The notes: generated by a model from the letters alone, not told the origin. A stretch of DNA of 64,000 nucleotides from Fibrobacter sp. (GCA_031271785.1 JAISUZ010000042.1:24120-88119), one strand, 5' to 3'; positions 47,407 to 57,783 are shown, numbered from the stretch's first letter. Numbers and translations: made by a program.

Positions 47407-50400
47407 ATGCCCGTAGAATCGAGTTCTTCTAATAAACTCTCATCCGGCCAACGCGAAAGTGTCGCCTCCCGTTTGGTGGCTTCTCCGTCTTTAGAGATAC
47501 CTCATGGCGGCGGTTCGTTGAAAGGTATCGACGAGACGTTCCGTTCGAACCCTGTAACCGGAAGCGCAACGTTAACGCTTCCTCTTCCCGTAAGCGCCTC
47601 CCGTAACGACTTTGTTCCCGAATTGAACCTCGGCTACGATTCCGGCTCCGGCAACGGTGCTTTCGGCCTCGGTTGGTCCCTGTCGGTTCCTCATATCTCT
47701 CGCAAGACGGACCGTGGCGTGCCTCGGTATGATGATTCCAACGAATCCGACGAGTTCGTGCTTTCCGGCTCGGAAGACCTTGTTCCCACCGGTGAAGAAC
47801 GAACGGAAGGCCCGTATCACATTCGCCGTTACCGCCCTCGTGTAGAAAGCGGCTTTGCCCGCATTGAGCAGTGGCGTGACGAGTCCAGCGGTCTTATTCA
47901 CTGGCGCACAGTCTCAGCCGATAACATCACGCGCCTCTACGGTCAAAGTACCGCCGCTTGTCTCTCGGACCCGGCAAACCCTCGCCGCATTTTCCGGTGG
48001 TACCTTGAGTTCAGCCACGACGGCAAAGGGAATGCGGTGTCCTATACCTGGAAAGCCGAAGATGCGGGCGGTGTCGCTGCTACCCTTAGCGAATGCAACC
48101 GCCTGAACGGCACCTCGCTCTGCACGAACCTGTATCTTAAAAAGGTTTCCTACGGCAATGCGCGCCATTACGATGGTGTCACACACCCCTCCGACTGGCA
48201 CTTTGATCTCGTGTTCGACTACGGTGAACACGGTACCGGCTCCCGGCCCACGTTCGACGAGTCCGCCGCATGGACTGTTCGACCGGATTCTTTTTCGAGT
48301 TACCGCCCGGGTTTCGATATCCGCACTCGCCGCCGCTGCAAGCGGGTTCTGATGTATCACCGTTTTGATGAACTTGACCCCACCCCGCGCCTTGTACGCT
48401 CTCTTGATTTTGAGTACGGCGCGGGTGAGTCGGGTATCTCTCTTCTTGTGTCCGCGACCCGCCATGGGTACCGGCAGAACGTTGGAGGGACATTAGAGGC
48501 TCTCGCGTATCCTGCGATGACTTTTTTCTGGCAGTCCCACGAGTGGAATGAAACCGTTCATACGGTTGATTCGGATAGTTTATCCGGATTACCCTTGGGT
48601 CTTCGTACTCCGGGCGCTCATTTTTTAGACTTATACGGTGAGGGTCTATCGGGCATTCTTATCGAGCAGGATCATGGCTGGTATTACAAGCGTAATGAAG
48701 GCCATGGCCGCTTTGGTACGCGAGCCTCCGTTCACGAGCGCCCTTTTACGGGAAATGCCGCCGGTATTCAGGCATTGGAAGGCGACACTGAAACGTATCT
48801 TGTGGATCTCGCCGGAGACGCCCCCGGTTTTTACCGTTTTGATAACGGCGAGGCATGGCAGCCTCATCAAACGATGGCTGCAGTACCCAATATTAACCTG
48901 AACGACCCGTCTGTCCGTGTCCTAGACTTGGATGGCGACGGTCGAGCCGATTTGCTGGTGGATGAAGGGAGTTCGTTTCTTTATTACCGCAGTGAAGGCA
49001 AAAAGGGTTATTCGCTTGCCTCTCGTATCGGCAAGGGCTTTGACGAGGAAAAGAAACCCCGTGTGGTGTTTTCGGAGGCGGAACAGACCCTCTTTCTTGC
49101 CGACATGAGCGGCGACGGCCTGACGGACATTGTTCGAATCCGCAACGGCAGCATTTGTTACTGGCCTAACCTTGGTCATGGCCGTTTTGGCACGAAGGTG
49201 GGCATGGAAGGCAGCCCTTTAATGGACAAACCGGAGCAATTCAACGCCTCGCGTGTGCGGCTGGCCGATGTGGACGGCTCAGGCCCTGCGGATTTGATTT
49301 ACCTCTGTGCCGATAAGGTGAAGGTCTGGCTGAATCGTAGCGGGAACGGCTTTAATCCGGTTCGCGAACTCGCTCCTTTTTGTGCCTTTGATAATGAGAG
49401 CTATACCGCCGTACTGGATTTTCTCGGAGAGGGTACTGCTTGCGTTGTTTGGTCTTCACCCCTAGCGATGAATAGCGCAAGCTCAATGCGTTACCTGGAC
49501 CTGACGGGCGGCCGCAAACCCGACCTGATGATGGGTTATGACAACGGTTTCGGCAGGCGAGTAGCGCTTGAATACACGCCCTCCACGAAATTTTATCTGG
49601 ATGACCGCGCGACAGGCAAGCCCTGGGTAACGAAACTCCCCTTTCCGGTGCATTGTCTCTCTCGTGTAGAGACGCGCGACCTCGTGACGGGCTGGACTCA
49701 TGCCTCCCGCTACAGTTACCATCACGGTTACTACGACATACCGGAACGGGAGTTCCGCGGTTTTGGTTGTGTAGAAGTCCTTGACAGCGAGGATTTTGAA
49801 GGTTATGCGGGCGGAACCGATTCCGCCCTGCATCAGCCGCCTGTACTGACCCGTACCTGGTATCACCTGGGCGCGCAGATAAGAGATAAAGGCATCTTGG
49901 AGCATTACGAAAGCGAATACCACGCCGTTTATGACGCTGAGCCCCGGTTGTCTCCGCCTGCCCCCGGTATGGACTGGACCGTTGAAGAACAGCGCGAGGC
50001 TCTGCGCGCGTTCAAGGGACTGGTTTTACGTCGGGAGATCTATTCCCCGGACGGCTCGGCGCTTGAAGCCGTGCCTTACATAACGGCACAAACCTCTTAC
50101 CGTATTGAGCGACTCGAACCCAAAGGCGAAAAGCGTCACGCCTGTTTTCATACAACACAAAGTGAAAGCCTGAGCCACCGCTACGAACGCAATGTGTCCG
50201 ACCCTCGCAAAACGCATACGCTTGTGTTGGATAACGACCGTTATGGCCGCCCGACGCTTTCGGCGACGATCGCCTTCGGCCGTGTGCCTGCAGCGAACCC
50301 GGCGGGCCTCCCCGCGGAAGTGTCGGCAGAACAACAGAAAACTCATATCGTGCTAACCGCCACGCGTTACGCCTCCGATGTGGAAAGCGCGGATGCATTC

Positions 50401-53400
50401 CGTATGGGCGCCGAGTGCAGTGTGAAAACATGGGAACTAACAGGCATTCACCCATCCGGCGACTTGTTCACCGCCGGTGAACTGTTGCAGGCGTTCAGTT
50501 ACGCAACGGAACTCCCCTTTGAAGCGGAGCTATCCGGAACAGCCGTACAGAAACGGCTGGTGGAACATGTGGAGACCTTGTATTACAGCAACGATTTAAG
50601 CGAAGCGTTGCCGCTCGGCGAAATGGCTGCACATGGACTTGTGTATGAGAACTACACGCTTTCTCATACGCCGTCGCTGCTTACGTATCTTTATGATGAC
50701 CGGGTGACGGATGCCATGATAACGGAAGGCGGGTTCGTGTCAAGGGACGGCAACTATTGGGCGCGCACCGGGCGGAACCTTTACAACACGAGCAACACAC
50801 CGGCGAACTCAGCCAACCACTTTTATCTCCCCATTGGTATTGAGAGCGCATTCGGCGAAGCAACAACCGTCACTTACGATAATTATAAATTACTGATAAC
50901 ATCGGCAACCGATGCACTCGGAAATACGGTCATTGCGGAGAACGACTACCGCACACTGACTCCGAGAAGGATTATAGACCCCAATGGGAACCGCACGGAA
51001 GCGGAAACGGATGCGTTGGGTATCGTTATCAAAACAGCCATTGCCGGAAAGAACGGAGAGGGCGATACGCTCGCCGACCCTACAGCGCACATGGAATACG
51101 GATTTGCTGCTTTCGACAGCGATGGAACTTTAATACAACCTTCCCGGATCAAGACATACCGCCGTGAGACCCACGGAAACCAAAACACAAGATGGCTCCA
51201 GAACGTGGAATACAGCGACGGCGCGGGTAATGTGGTTCTCGTCAAAGCACAAGCAGAGCCTGGAACGGACAATAACCCGCGATGGGTAGGAACGGGAAGA
51301 ACAATCCTGAACAACAAGGGGAACCCCGTCAAGCAATACGAGCCATATTTCAGCGATACGGACGCTTACGAGAGCGAACCTGAAATCGTTGAGACGGGAG
51401 TCACGCCTGTCCTCTACTACGATGCGCTGAACAGACTGATCCGTACCGACTTCCCCGACGGAAGCCACAGCAAGACGGAATTTACAGCATGGCAGCAGAC
51501 GGACTTTGACCGAAACGACACGGCAGAGGGAAATCCGCATTACAATACGCCTGCCATTACTCATTTTGACAGCCTGGGCAGGGCATTCTGCAACCTGCAG
51601 GACAATGGAACGAACGCGCAAGGGCTATCTTTATTACATGTAACCTTAATGGAACTGGATATTGAAGGTAATGAGAAAAAAGTCATTGACGCTCGCGGTA
51701 ACACGGTAATGGAATATCGCTACGGTATCCACGGAGAGAAAGGCTATTCCAACAGCATGGACGCGGGAGAGCGTTGGCTGTTCCTTGCCGCGGACGGGCA
51801 GCCTCTATATACATGGGACTCAAGAGGACACAGGCTGCATGCAGAATATGATGAGTTGCGGCGGCCCGTGAAGCAGTGGCTGAGTACAGACGGCGGCACG
51901 GAAACGCTGGTCGCGATGACGGTTTACGGAGAGGAAGTTGTAAACCCGGAAGCGGATAACATGCGCGGACAGGTGTGGAAAAACTACGACCAGAGCGGAC
52001 TTGCAGAGAATATCCGGTTTGATTTTAAAGGAAACCTGTTGGAAGGCAAGCGGCGGTTTACGACGGAGTATCGGCAGACCATTGACTGGAATGTGAGCAA
52101 CCCGGACAGTTTATTACAGAGTGAAGAGTTCACCACAATTACGGCTTACGATGCTCTCAACAGAGCGACCGAAATACGCACACCTCATAACAATAACATC
52201 CCGGCAAACGAGATACAGCCTGCGTATGATGAGGGCGGATTACTGAAATCGGTTCATGTCCATTTACGCGAAGCAACAAACACAACCGACTTTGTTTCAA
52301 ACATCAGCTACAACCCGAAAGGACAAAGGGAGAGGATCAGTTACGGCAACGGAGCGACAACGAGGTATGATTACGATGAAAGGACGTTCCGGCTCACACG
52401 ACTATTGACAACGAGAAACAACGGTACAGAGAAACTTCAAGACTTAAATTATACCTATGACCCTGTAGGTAACATCACGCAGATAGCGGATCATGCGCAG
52501 GAAAGCCTCTTTTTCGATGGACAGGTGGTTAGCCCGTCTCAAACCTTTGAATATAACGCGCTTTACCGGCTCACGAGAGCAACGGGGCGAGAACATGCAC
52601 AACGCAATACTTTTGCGGATAGCGAAGGAAATGAGTATCCGCAGAATCTGATTCAATATCCGCTTCCAAGTGATGCTACCGCATTACGGAATTATGTAAG
52701 GCAATGGGAGTATGACGAAGTTGGAAATATCTTAAACCTGATCCATCAGGCGAATGGTAACAGCTTCACAAGAAATTATGAGTATGTGGAAACGAGCAAC
52801 CGCTTGATAAGCACAAGTATTGGGCAGTCAACGATAAATTACAGCTATAATGAACATGGCTCAATGGCTTCCATGCCACACCTGGATAATATGGAGTGGA
52901 ACTTTGCCGAGCAATTGAGCCATGTCATCCGTGGAACTACAGAAACGTATTATAATTATGACGGAAGCGCACAGAGAACACGCAAGGTGGTGGAGAAAGG
53001 AAACATCGTTGAGGAAAGGTTGTACCTGGGTGGTTTTGAGATATACAGGAAAAGAAACGGAAATACTCTGGAAACAGAGCGAGAAACGCTCCATGTGATG
53101 GATGATAAAAACCGTATTGCGTTAGCGGAAACCTTGACCGTTGATAACGGAACGATTATCACTAATCCAACACCGGTTCAAAGGTATCAGTTAAGCAATA
53201 ACATTGAATCAGCCACAATGGAACTGGACGAAAACGCAAGCATCATCAGTTATGAAGAGTATTACCCTTATGGAGAAACCAGCTACCAAGCCGGGAGAAG
53301 TGATACTGAAGTGAGCCAGAAGCGTTACCGGTACACGGGCAAGGAGAAGGATGAGGAAAGTGGGCTTTATTACCATGGTGCCCGTTACTACATCTGTTGG

Positions 53401-54297
53401 CTGGGGAGATGGACGGCTAGTGATCCCGCGGGGATGGTCGATGGAGTGAACCTATACATGTACTGCAGGGGGAATCCTGTAAAACTGGTGGATAAGGAGG
53501 GAATGGCAAGTATTGATATGAATGAAGTAACGGTAAAACCGTATCCTGAGACGCAGACCATTGAGAATAAAGAAGGAAAGGTTACAGGGAGTTTTAATGA
53601 GACTTCCGATGGCGTTCTGGAACGCAAGATTCCAAAGTACCTTTATATCAATGGACAAAAAGCATCCGGCGTTGTTCAAGTTGATAAGGAAATGGTATTG
53701 CCGGAGATATCCGCCGGAAACATTATTTTGAAGAAGCCGGAATTGCGTACGTTAGGTGAAATGTGGGCCTACCTCCCCGACACTAAAAATGGAATGAAAG
53801 GTGATGGAGGTTATACATACCAAAGTCCGAAATACGAAATGAGCATAGAAGAGGCTTCCCATGTTGTGTCAGATGCTATAGTATATGGTATTGCTCCGAG
53901 AATACTTGCCTTGTTTGCAAACATTCAGTTAGGAACTCCAAAGAGAGCTATTTATTCAAAGTCTGTATCTGCACTTAACAGGGTTAAAACTACAGAAAGA
54001 GTATTTAGTAAAGAAGCAAACGAATTATATAAATTTTCAAAAGTAGCAGCAAAACATATGAATGAGAGTACACGAGCAGTACCTGTTCAATTATTGGATG
54101 AAGTTATTAAAGCTCCCATGGCTGTTGTGAAAGATCCGAGAACTTTATCTAAAGCGAATATGTATTATTCTCAGATTCATAAAAATGGGAAACTATATAA
54201 CATAGAAGTACTTTATGATGAGACGACAAACATGATTATGCATTTTAAATACACTCAAAATGCAATAGGACCTTTAAAAATAATAGGAAAGAGGTAA
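47407..54297 (+). CDS. Fused Tc toxin TcB-TcC cocoon with C-terminal toxin
   Basis: A 2296-residue fusion of TcB and TcC, which form the hollow cocoon that stores the toxic C-terminus. Order: SpvB domain (about 20-330), FG-GAP/VCBS beta-propeller repeats (LDGDGRADLL near 505, MSGDGLTDIV, VDGSGPADLI), TcdB middle domains (about 715-900), RHS/YD repeats (about 1350-1960), then the RHS-associated core (KRYRYTGKEKDEESGLYYHG near 1972, GRWTASDPAG, NLYMYCRGNP). After about residue 2022 a unique toxin of about 270 residues follows, ending with VPVQLLDEVIKAP...YNIEVLYDETTN...MHFKYTQ, reminiscent of small nuclease domains in polymorphic toxins (tentative). The adjacent downstream gene is a likely immunity gene. 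Confidence 0.92.
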   Translation: MPVESSSSNKLSSGQRESVASRLVASPSLEIPHGGGSLKGIDETFRSNPVTGSATLTLPLPVSASRNDFVPELNLGYDSGSGNGAFGLGWSLSVPHISRKTDRGVPRYDDSNESDEFVLSGSEDLVPTGEERTEGPYHIRRYRPRVESGFARIEQWRDESSGLIHWRTVSADNITRLYGQSTAACLSDPANPRRIFRWYLEFSHDGKGNAVSYTWKAEDAGGVAATLSECNRLNGTSLCTNLYLKKVSYGNARHYDGVTHPSDWHFDLVFDYGEHGTGSRPTFDESAAWTVRPDSFSSYRPGFDIRTRRRCKRVLMYHRFDELDPTPRLVRSLDFEYGAGESGISLLVSATRHGYRQNVGGTLEALAYPAMTFFWQSHEWNETVHTVDSDSLSGLPLGLRTPGAHFLDLYGEGLSGILIEQDHGWYYKRNEGHGRFGTRASVHERPFTGNAAGIQALEGDTETYLVDLAGDAPGFYRFDNGEAWQPHQTMAAVPNINLNDPSVRVLDLDGDGRADLLVDEGSSFLYYRSEGKKGYSLASRIGKGFDEEKKPRVVFSEAEQTLFLADMSGDGLTDIVRIRNGSICYWPNLGHGRFGTKVGMEGSPLMDKPEQFNASRVRLADVDGSGPADLIYLCADKVKVWLNRSGNGFNPVRELAPFCAFDNESYTAVLDFLGEGTACVVWSSPLAMNSASSMRYLDLTGGRKPDLMMGYDNGFGRRVALEYTPSTKFYLDDRATGKPWVTKLPFPVHCLSRVETRDLVTGWTHASRYSYHHGYYDIPEREFRGFGCVEVLDSEDFEGYAGGTDSALHQPPVLTRTWYHLGAQIRDKGILEHYESEYHAVYDAEPRLSPPAPGMDWTVEEQREALRAFKGLVLRREIYSPDGSALEAVPYITAQTSYRIERLEPKGEKRHACFHTTQSESLSHRYERNVSDPRKTHTLVLDNDRYGRPTLSATIAFGRVPAANPAGLPAEVSAEQQKTHIVLTATRYASDVESADAFRMGAECSVKTWELTGIHPSGDLFTAGELLQAFSYATELPFEAELSGTAVQKRLVEHVETLYYSNDLSEALPLGEMAAHGLVYENYTLSHTPSLLTYLYDDRVTDAMITEGGFVSRDGNYWARTGRNLYNTSNTPANSANHFYLPIGIESAFGEATTVTYDNYKLLITSATDALGNTVIAENDYRTLTPRRIIDPNGNRTEAETDALGIVIKTAIAGKNGEGDTLADPTAHMEYGFAAFDSDGTLIQPSRIKTYRRETHGNQNTRWLQNVEYSDGAGNVVLVKAQAEPGTDNNPRWVGTGRTILNNKGNPVKQYEPYFSDTDAYESEPEIVETGVTPVLYYDALNRLIRTDFPDGSHSKTEFTAWQQTDFDRNDTAEGNPHYNTPAITHFDSLGRAFCNLQDNGTNAQGLSLLHVTLMELDIEGNEKKVIDARGNTVMEYRYGIHGEKGYSNSMDAGERWLFLAADGQPLYTWDSRGHRLHAEYDELRRPVKQWLSTDGGTETLVAMTVYGEEVVNPEADNMRGQVWKNYDQSGLAENIRFDFKGNLLEGKRRFTTEYRQTIDWNVSNPDSLLQSEEFTTITAYDALNRATEIRTPHNNNIPANEIQPAYDEGGLLKSVHVHLREATNTTDFVSNISYNPKGQRERISYGNGATTRYDYDERTFRLTRLLTTRNNGTEKLQDLNYTYDPVGNITQIADHAQESLFFDGQVVSPSQTFEYNALYRLTRATGREHAQRNTFADSEGNEYPQNLIQYPLPSDATALRNYVRQWEYDEVGNILNLIHQANGNSFTRNYEYVETSNRLISTSIGQSTINYSYNEHGSMASMPHLDNMEWNFAEQLSHVIRGTTETYYNYDGSAQRTRKVVEKGNIVEERLYLGGFEIYRKRNGNTLETERETLHVMDDKNRIALAETLTVDNGTIITNPTPVQRYQLSNNIESATMELDENASIISYEEYYPYGETSYQAGRSDTEVSQKRYRYTGKEKDEESGLYYHGARYYICWLGRWTASDPAGMVDGVNLYMYCRGNPVKLVDKEGMASIDMNEVTVKPYPETQTIENKEGKVTGSFNETSDGVLERKIPKYLYINGQKASGVVQVDKEMVLPEISAGNIILKKPELRTLGEMWAYLPDTKNGMKGDGGYTYQSPKYEMSIEEASHVVSDAIVYGIAPRILALFANIQLGTPKRAIYSKSVSALNRVKTTERVFSKEANELYKFSKVAAKHMNESTRAVPVQLLDEVIKAPMAVVKDPRTLSKANMYYSQIHKNGKLYNIEVLYDETTNMIMHFKYTQNAIGPLKIIGKR

Positions 54298-54299
54298 AA

Positions 54300-54596
54300 A
54301 TGTTTCCTAAAAATGACAAGAGACGATTGTATCAAATAATGGAAATGTTTTTATCCGGAAAAATGTCAGCAACATCTTTTTGTGATGATTTTTATTATTC
54401 TTATGATTTGGAAATAGATTATGATTCTCTAACTTCATTAGAAAAAATAAATTTCCAAAACCTAAGTGAGGTTGCTGGCAGGTTTTCAGAATTTAAAGAA
54501 GACCATGAGAATTACCCTGGTGTATTTTATACAGAAAGAGAATTATATCAAAAAGTACTTGAAACAAAAGAAAATTTAAAGGATTATAATCTATGA
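54300..54596 (+). CDS. Probable immunity protein for the TcC toxin tip
   Basis: A 98-residue acidic, helical, cytosolic-looking protein (no signal). It begins 2 nt after the toxin stop with AGAGG 5 nt before its ATG. The start (LYQIMEMFLSGKMSATSFCDDF) resembles bacterial colicin-type self-protection proteins, which have a similar FLxGxxSAxxF opening. Size, acidity and position are those of immunity proteins in polymorphic toxin loci. Its stop overlaps the ATG of a truncated gene (ATGA). Confidence 0.6.
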   Translation: MFPKNDKRRLYQIMEMFLSGKMSATSFCDDFYYSYDLEIDYDSLTSLEKINFQNLSEVAGRFSEFKEDHENYPGVFYTERELYQKVLETKENLKDYNL

Positions 54597-54634
54597 AATT
54601 CCATGTTGATTATAGTGATGAGTGGAAACCTTGA
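54593..54634 (+). pseudogene. Truncated second gene of the immunity operon
   Basis: An ATG at 54593, overlapping the immunity stop as ATGA, opens MKFHVDYSDEWKP and then hits TGA at 54632-54634, exactly where RHS homology (GTGGAAACCTTGACGG, from about 54622) begins. It looks like a downstream gene cut off when the next RHS tip cassette was inserted or duplicated. Confidence 0.45.
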
Positions 54635-55710
54635 CGGTTGCTAACGGCGTGACAGTTGCTAATCCGGTACCTGTTCAAAGATACCAGTTAAGCAACAACA
54701 TAGAATCGGCGACACTTGAATTAGATGAAACGGCAAGCATTATCAGTTACGAGGAATATTATCCGTATGGAGAAACGAGTTACAGAGCAGGCAGGAACGC
54801 AAGCGAGGTAAGCCAAAAACGGTATAGGTACACGGGTAAGGAGAAAGATGAGGAAAGCGGGCTGTATTACCATGGAGCGCGTTATTACGCGTGTTGGCTC
54901 GGGCGGTGGACGGCTAGTGACCCGGCTGGAACTATTGACGGGCTCAATCTGTACATATACTGCAGAGGGAATCCTGTGAAACTGCTGGATCCGAGTGGGA
55001 CGGTGGCGAATTCGGCCAATGTTATTGATGACTTACCCGGAGCAAAGATCAGATCCGGTGAGGTGGCAACTGTTGGTGGTGTTCGTGAACATGCACAGGG
55101 GGCTTTTGAGGAAAACGATGTAGATGCACAAAAAACCTCAAATTCAAATAATAAGGAAAAATCAAAAGAAAGTGCTTTTAATTTTGATGAGGTCGGACAA
55201 TCTGTTTTGTCGCATATAAGAACAATAGGTTATAAACTACTACAAGATATGTTGAATGCCTTAGATACAGCTTCTCCAGGGACATTAAAATCTGCTCCAA
55301 TAACAGAACCTACACCAGATAATCCGGATAGGAATCCTTATTTTGATATGGCAACAAATACAATCTATTATAATCCTGATCGGAGCGATATTATAGACCA
55401 ATTTATACATGAAATGGTACACTTTTTGCAAAAGATTGAAGGGCGTTATAAAACAAGACCGATTCCAATTTCATTGGAAGTTGAAGCTTTTCAAATGCAG
55501 TTTGAATCAATGGAAGCGGATAATCGGACTTTAAATTTAGAAGGGAATAATAAAGACATAATTTTAAAGAATTATAAGCTTTATCAAGCAAATAAGAAAA
55601 ATCTACGTCATTATGGGGCTTGGTTATATAAAAGTATTTACATTAAACAAGAAGTGACTACAGAAGATGGCACTAAGGAGAAGAAGTATATAAATGATTA
55701 TATCAAGTAA
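54622..55710 (+). CDS. Displaced RHS/TcC tip with HExxH zincin toxin
   Basis: A 362-residue frame that repeats the main gene from about 53123: QRYQLSNNIESATLELDE, YEEYYPYGETSY, KRYRYTGKEKDEESGLYYHG, GRWTASDPAG and CRGNPVKLLDPSG. It then carries a different C-terminus with a metalloprotease motif HEMVH (263-267) followed 21 residues later by Glu (VEAF, E288), a gluzincin pattern. The only start is a GTG (54622) without a clear ribosome site, so it is probably a silent tip expressed only after recombination with the main gene. The gene at 55694 overlaps its end by 17 nt. Confidence 0.75.
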   Translation: METLTVANGVTVANPVPVQRYQLSNNIESATLELDETASIISYEEYYPYGETSYRAGRNASEVSQKRYRYTGKEKDEESGLYYHGARYYACWLGRWTASDPAGTIDGLNLYIYCRGNPVKLLDPSGTVANSANVIDDLPGAKIRSGEVATVGGVREHAQGAFEENDVDAQKTSNSNNKEKSKESAFNFDEVGQSVLSHIRTIGYKLLQDMLNALDTASPGTLKSAPITEPTPDNPDRNPYFDMATNTIYYNPDRSDIIDQFIHEMVHFLQKIEGRYKTRPIPISLEVEAFQMQFESMEADNRTLNLEGNNKDIILKNYKLYQANKKNLRHYGAWLYKSIYIKQEVTTEDGTKEKKYINDYIK

Positions 55711-57055
55711 ATTGTTAAAATACTTTTTTTTGAGTTATATCTTATGTAAGGCTTTGTATGCTTCATGGCCGCCTCCAAGTTATTCTGCATCAATAATATA
55801 TTCTGTCTGTTCCGCGTTAGAATTCAGTGACGATGTTTACCTTGGTCGTGTGGTTTATTTTGAACAAAAAAAAATAGATAGCATACCAAATTATGAAAAA
55901 AAAATTGAAAATTTGAAAAAAATGTCTCTTTTTTCAAATGAAGTAATCGAAAAAATATCGAATGACTCAAGAAACAACAGCTTTTACAGAAGATTTTTAA
56001 CGGTTAAAATGATAAAAAAATATGACAAGAGTCGAGGACAGTGGCTGTGGTTAAATAAGGAAGATCAAACCTTTTCTTTTCAAGATACTGTGGAATCAGG
56101 AACTACTTTATGGAATGATTATACACCTCTTGCCAGTGAAGTTCTTTTATCAGAGTATAAAGGAGAAATTCTCGACTCAAACAAGCTATTTTTTATAAAA
56201 AAGGGAAAACTTATTTCAATATCAGAAAATACATTGGATTCATCCTATTCTAAAAAAATAGATTGTAAATACATTACAGATATTCTGAGAAAACAAATTT
56301 ATACTGTTTATGATATGGGACAATCCATTGAATTTGAAGAACGTGTAAAGAAAGATATTTTTTATCATCCTATACAAATGATGGATTATAATTTTACAAA
56401 ACCTGTGAATTTAGGTTGTTTAACAACAACTAATATGGTTTTTTTAGGTGTTATTTATAAACAGAAGCAAAGTGAGTTTTCAGAACAAAGTAATGATTGT
56501 TTTTGGACGGATTTATTTAGTGACTCTCTGAATAATTATTTTAAGGGTATAAAATCTTACAAAGAATATAATATGACATATGATATTAATGTTTCATATG
56601 TTTTGAATTTTCCATTTTTTAATGCATTGGGGTGGTATGAGTCTAAAAAAGAAAAAACTCCATTAGAATGGCATAAACCTGATAAGGATGAAAAAACAAT
56701 ACAATTAAAATCTGTGGCTGCTGTTGGCGATGCCTCTTGTACTTTTACTGTTTTCCCATTTCGCAGTGAGATTAAAAATTTAAATGATGGGAATATGCGT
56801 TTATTTTATGTTGAGAAAAGCAAAAACGGGTCTTATGAACTAGTTCATTATTCCGATCCAGTTGTTTTGGATGATGTTCTTAATGATGATGATCCTATCG
56901 GTTGTAATGCTTTAAAAGAACTTCAAAATAATTTTGTAATACCATATATAAACAACAGAGATGCGCCATCTTTGTCTTTTTTGCCTCGCCCCCCTCGTTT
57001 CATGTTGCCCCATTCGCTGTTCGAAAATGAAAAATCAGAGAAAGACATCCCTTGA
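55694..57055 (+). CDS. Exported protein paired with the zincin tip (possible immunity)
   Basis: A 453-residue AT-rich protein with an N-terminal signal peptide (LLKYFFLSYILCKALYA). The remainder is hydrophilic with several Cys and no domain I recognise. It overlaps the zincin tip by 17 nt, the position of immunity genes elsewhere in the array, but it is large for that role. The last 28 residues (SLSFLPRPPRFML...) lie in or next to repeat unit A, so the native C-terminus may have been altered. Confidence 0.5.
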   Translation: MIISSKLLKYFFLSYILCKALYASWPPPSYSASIIYSVCSALEFSDDVYLGRVVYFEQKKIDSIPNYEKKIENLKKMSLFSNEVIEKISNDSRNNSFYRRFLTVKMIKKYDKSRGQWLWLNKEDQTFSFQDTVESGTTLWNDYTPLASEVLLSEYKGEILDSNKLFFIKKGKLISISENTLDSSYSKKIDCKYITDILRKQIYTVYDMGQSIEFEERVKKDIFYHPIQMMDYNFTKPVNLGCLTTTNMVFLGVIYKQKQSEFSEQSNDCFWTDLFSDSLNNYFKGIKSYKEYNMTYDINVSYVLNFPFFNALGWYESKKEKTPLEWHKPDKDEKTIQLKSVAAVGDASCTFTVFPFRSEIKNLNDGNMRLFYVEKSKNGSYELVHYSDPVVLDDVLNDDDPIGCNALKELQNNFVIPYINNRDAPSLSFLPRPPRFMLPHSLFENEKSEKDIP

Positions 57056-57273
57056 GGATGTTGAATTTTCATAAAAATCGACGTTTTTAATGAATGGAAA
57101 ATACACTTGTTATGTGTCAAAAGCTGATTTGGAGTGTGTACGGAATATCGCGTGAGGCATGCGTAGGGCGGCGTAGCCGGTGCCGAAGGCACGGTAGCGA
57201 AGCGAACCCCGTAGCTCGCCGACCCTGCTTCCGATTTGTAATACCAGAAGATCATGGCAGGGGCACGCCCGTA
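57003..57273 (+). repeat. Tip-array junction repeat, unit A
   Basis: First of five same-direction units. A left part (TTGCCCCATTCGC...AAAATCAGAGAAAGACAT, shared with unit B) leads to a GC-rich core at 57151-57273 (CGTGAGGCATGCG...GGCACGGTAGCG...GGCAGGGGCACGCCCGTA). The core reads in frame as REACVGRRSRCRRHGSEANP...GTPV into the following RHS segment. CCCTGC...GCAGGG forms an inverted pair inside it. Confidence 0.75.
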
Positions 57274-57783
57274 AGGAAGCAATACCGATACACGAGCAAG
57301 GAGAAAGACGAAGAAAGCGGACTTTACTACCATGGAGCGCGTTATTACATCTGTTGGCTTGGGAGATGGACAGCTAGTGACCCTGCTGGGCTGGTGGATG
57401 GAGTGAACCTATACATGTACTGCAGGGGGAACCCGGTTGGGTTACATGATCCGGAAGGGACGCAGGCGGTGGAGGAACTTAAAAAGCAGTCTCCCGTAGA
57501 TCAGTTAGACAATGCAAAAGTTGATACACAACATCTGTATGAAGTTTTTAGAGCTGGAGAAGAGGCTAAATTAGAGCATAAATTTAAACAGTTACCAAAA
57601 ATAAAAAAACCAGGGCTTTTAAATTTTAGATTTATGCATAAATTGCTTGAAGGAGCCAAAGGAACTGAAGGAGAATTATTAAGGGAAGTATGGAATAAAT
57701 ATGAAGACAAACTTAAAGTACATTCCACTAATTCTGTAAAACCAGAAACAAAAAAACATCCGGAGAATATGGAGTTTTTTTAA
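57094..57783 (+). CDS. RHS/TcC tip with unassigned toxin, N-terminal part (frameshifted)
   Basis: A 229-residue frame running through repeat core A into an RHS end (QYRYTSKEKDEESGLYYHG, GRWTASDPAG, CRGNPVGLHDPEG) and a new helical C-terminus (LYEVFRAGEEAKLEHKFKQL...). It stops at 57783 just after a run of seven A at 57750-57756. One extra A would join it to the downstream frame that continues to 58244. The ATG at 57094 lies in the repeat and has no convincing ribosome site, so it is probably a silent, recombination-ready tip. Confidence 0.6.
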   Translation: MENTLVMCQKLIWSVYGISREACVGRRSRCRRHGSEANPVARRPCFRFVIPEDHGRGTPVRKQYRYTSKEKDEESGLYYHGARYYICWLGRWTASDPAGLVDGVNLYMYCRGNPVGLHDPEGTQAVEELKKQSPVDQLDNAKVDTQHLYEVFRAGEEAKLEHKFKQLPKIKKPGLLNFRFMHKLLEGAKGTEGELLREVWNKYEDKLKVHSTNSVKPETKKHPENMEFF

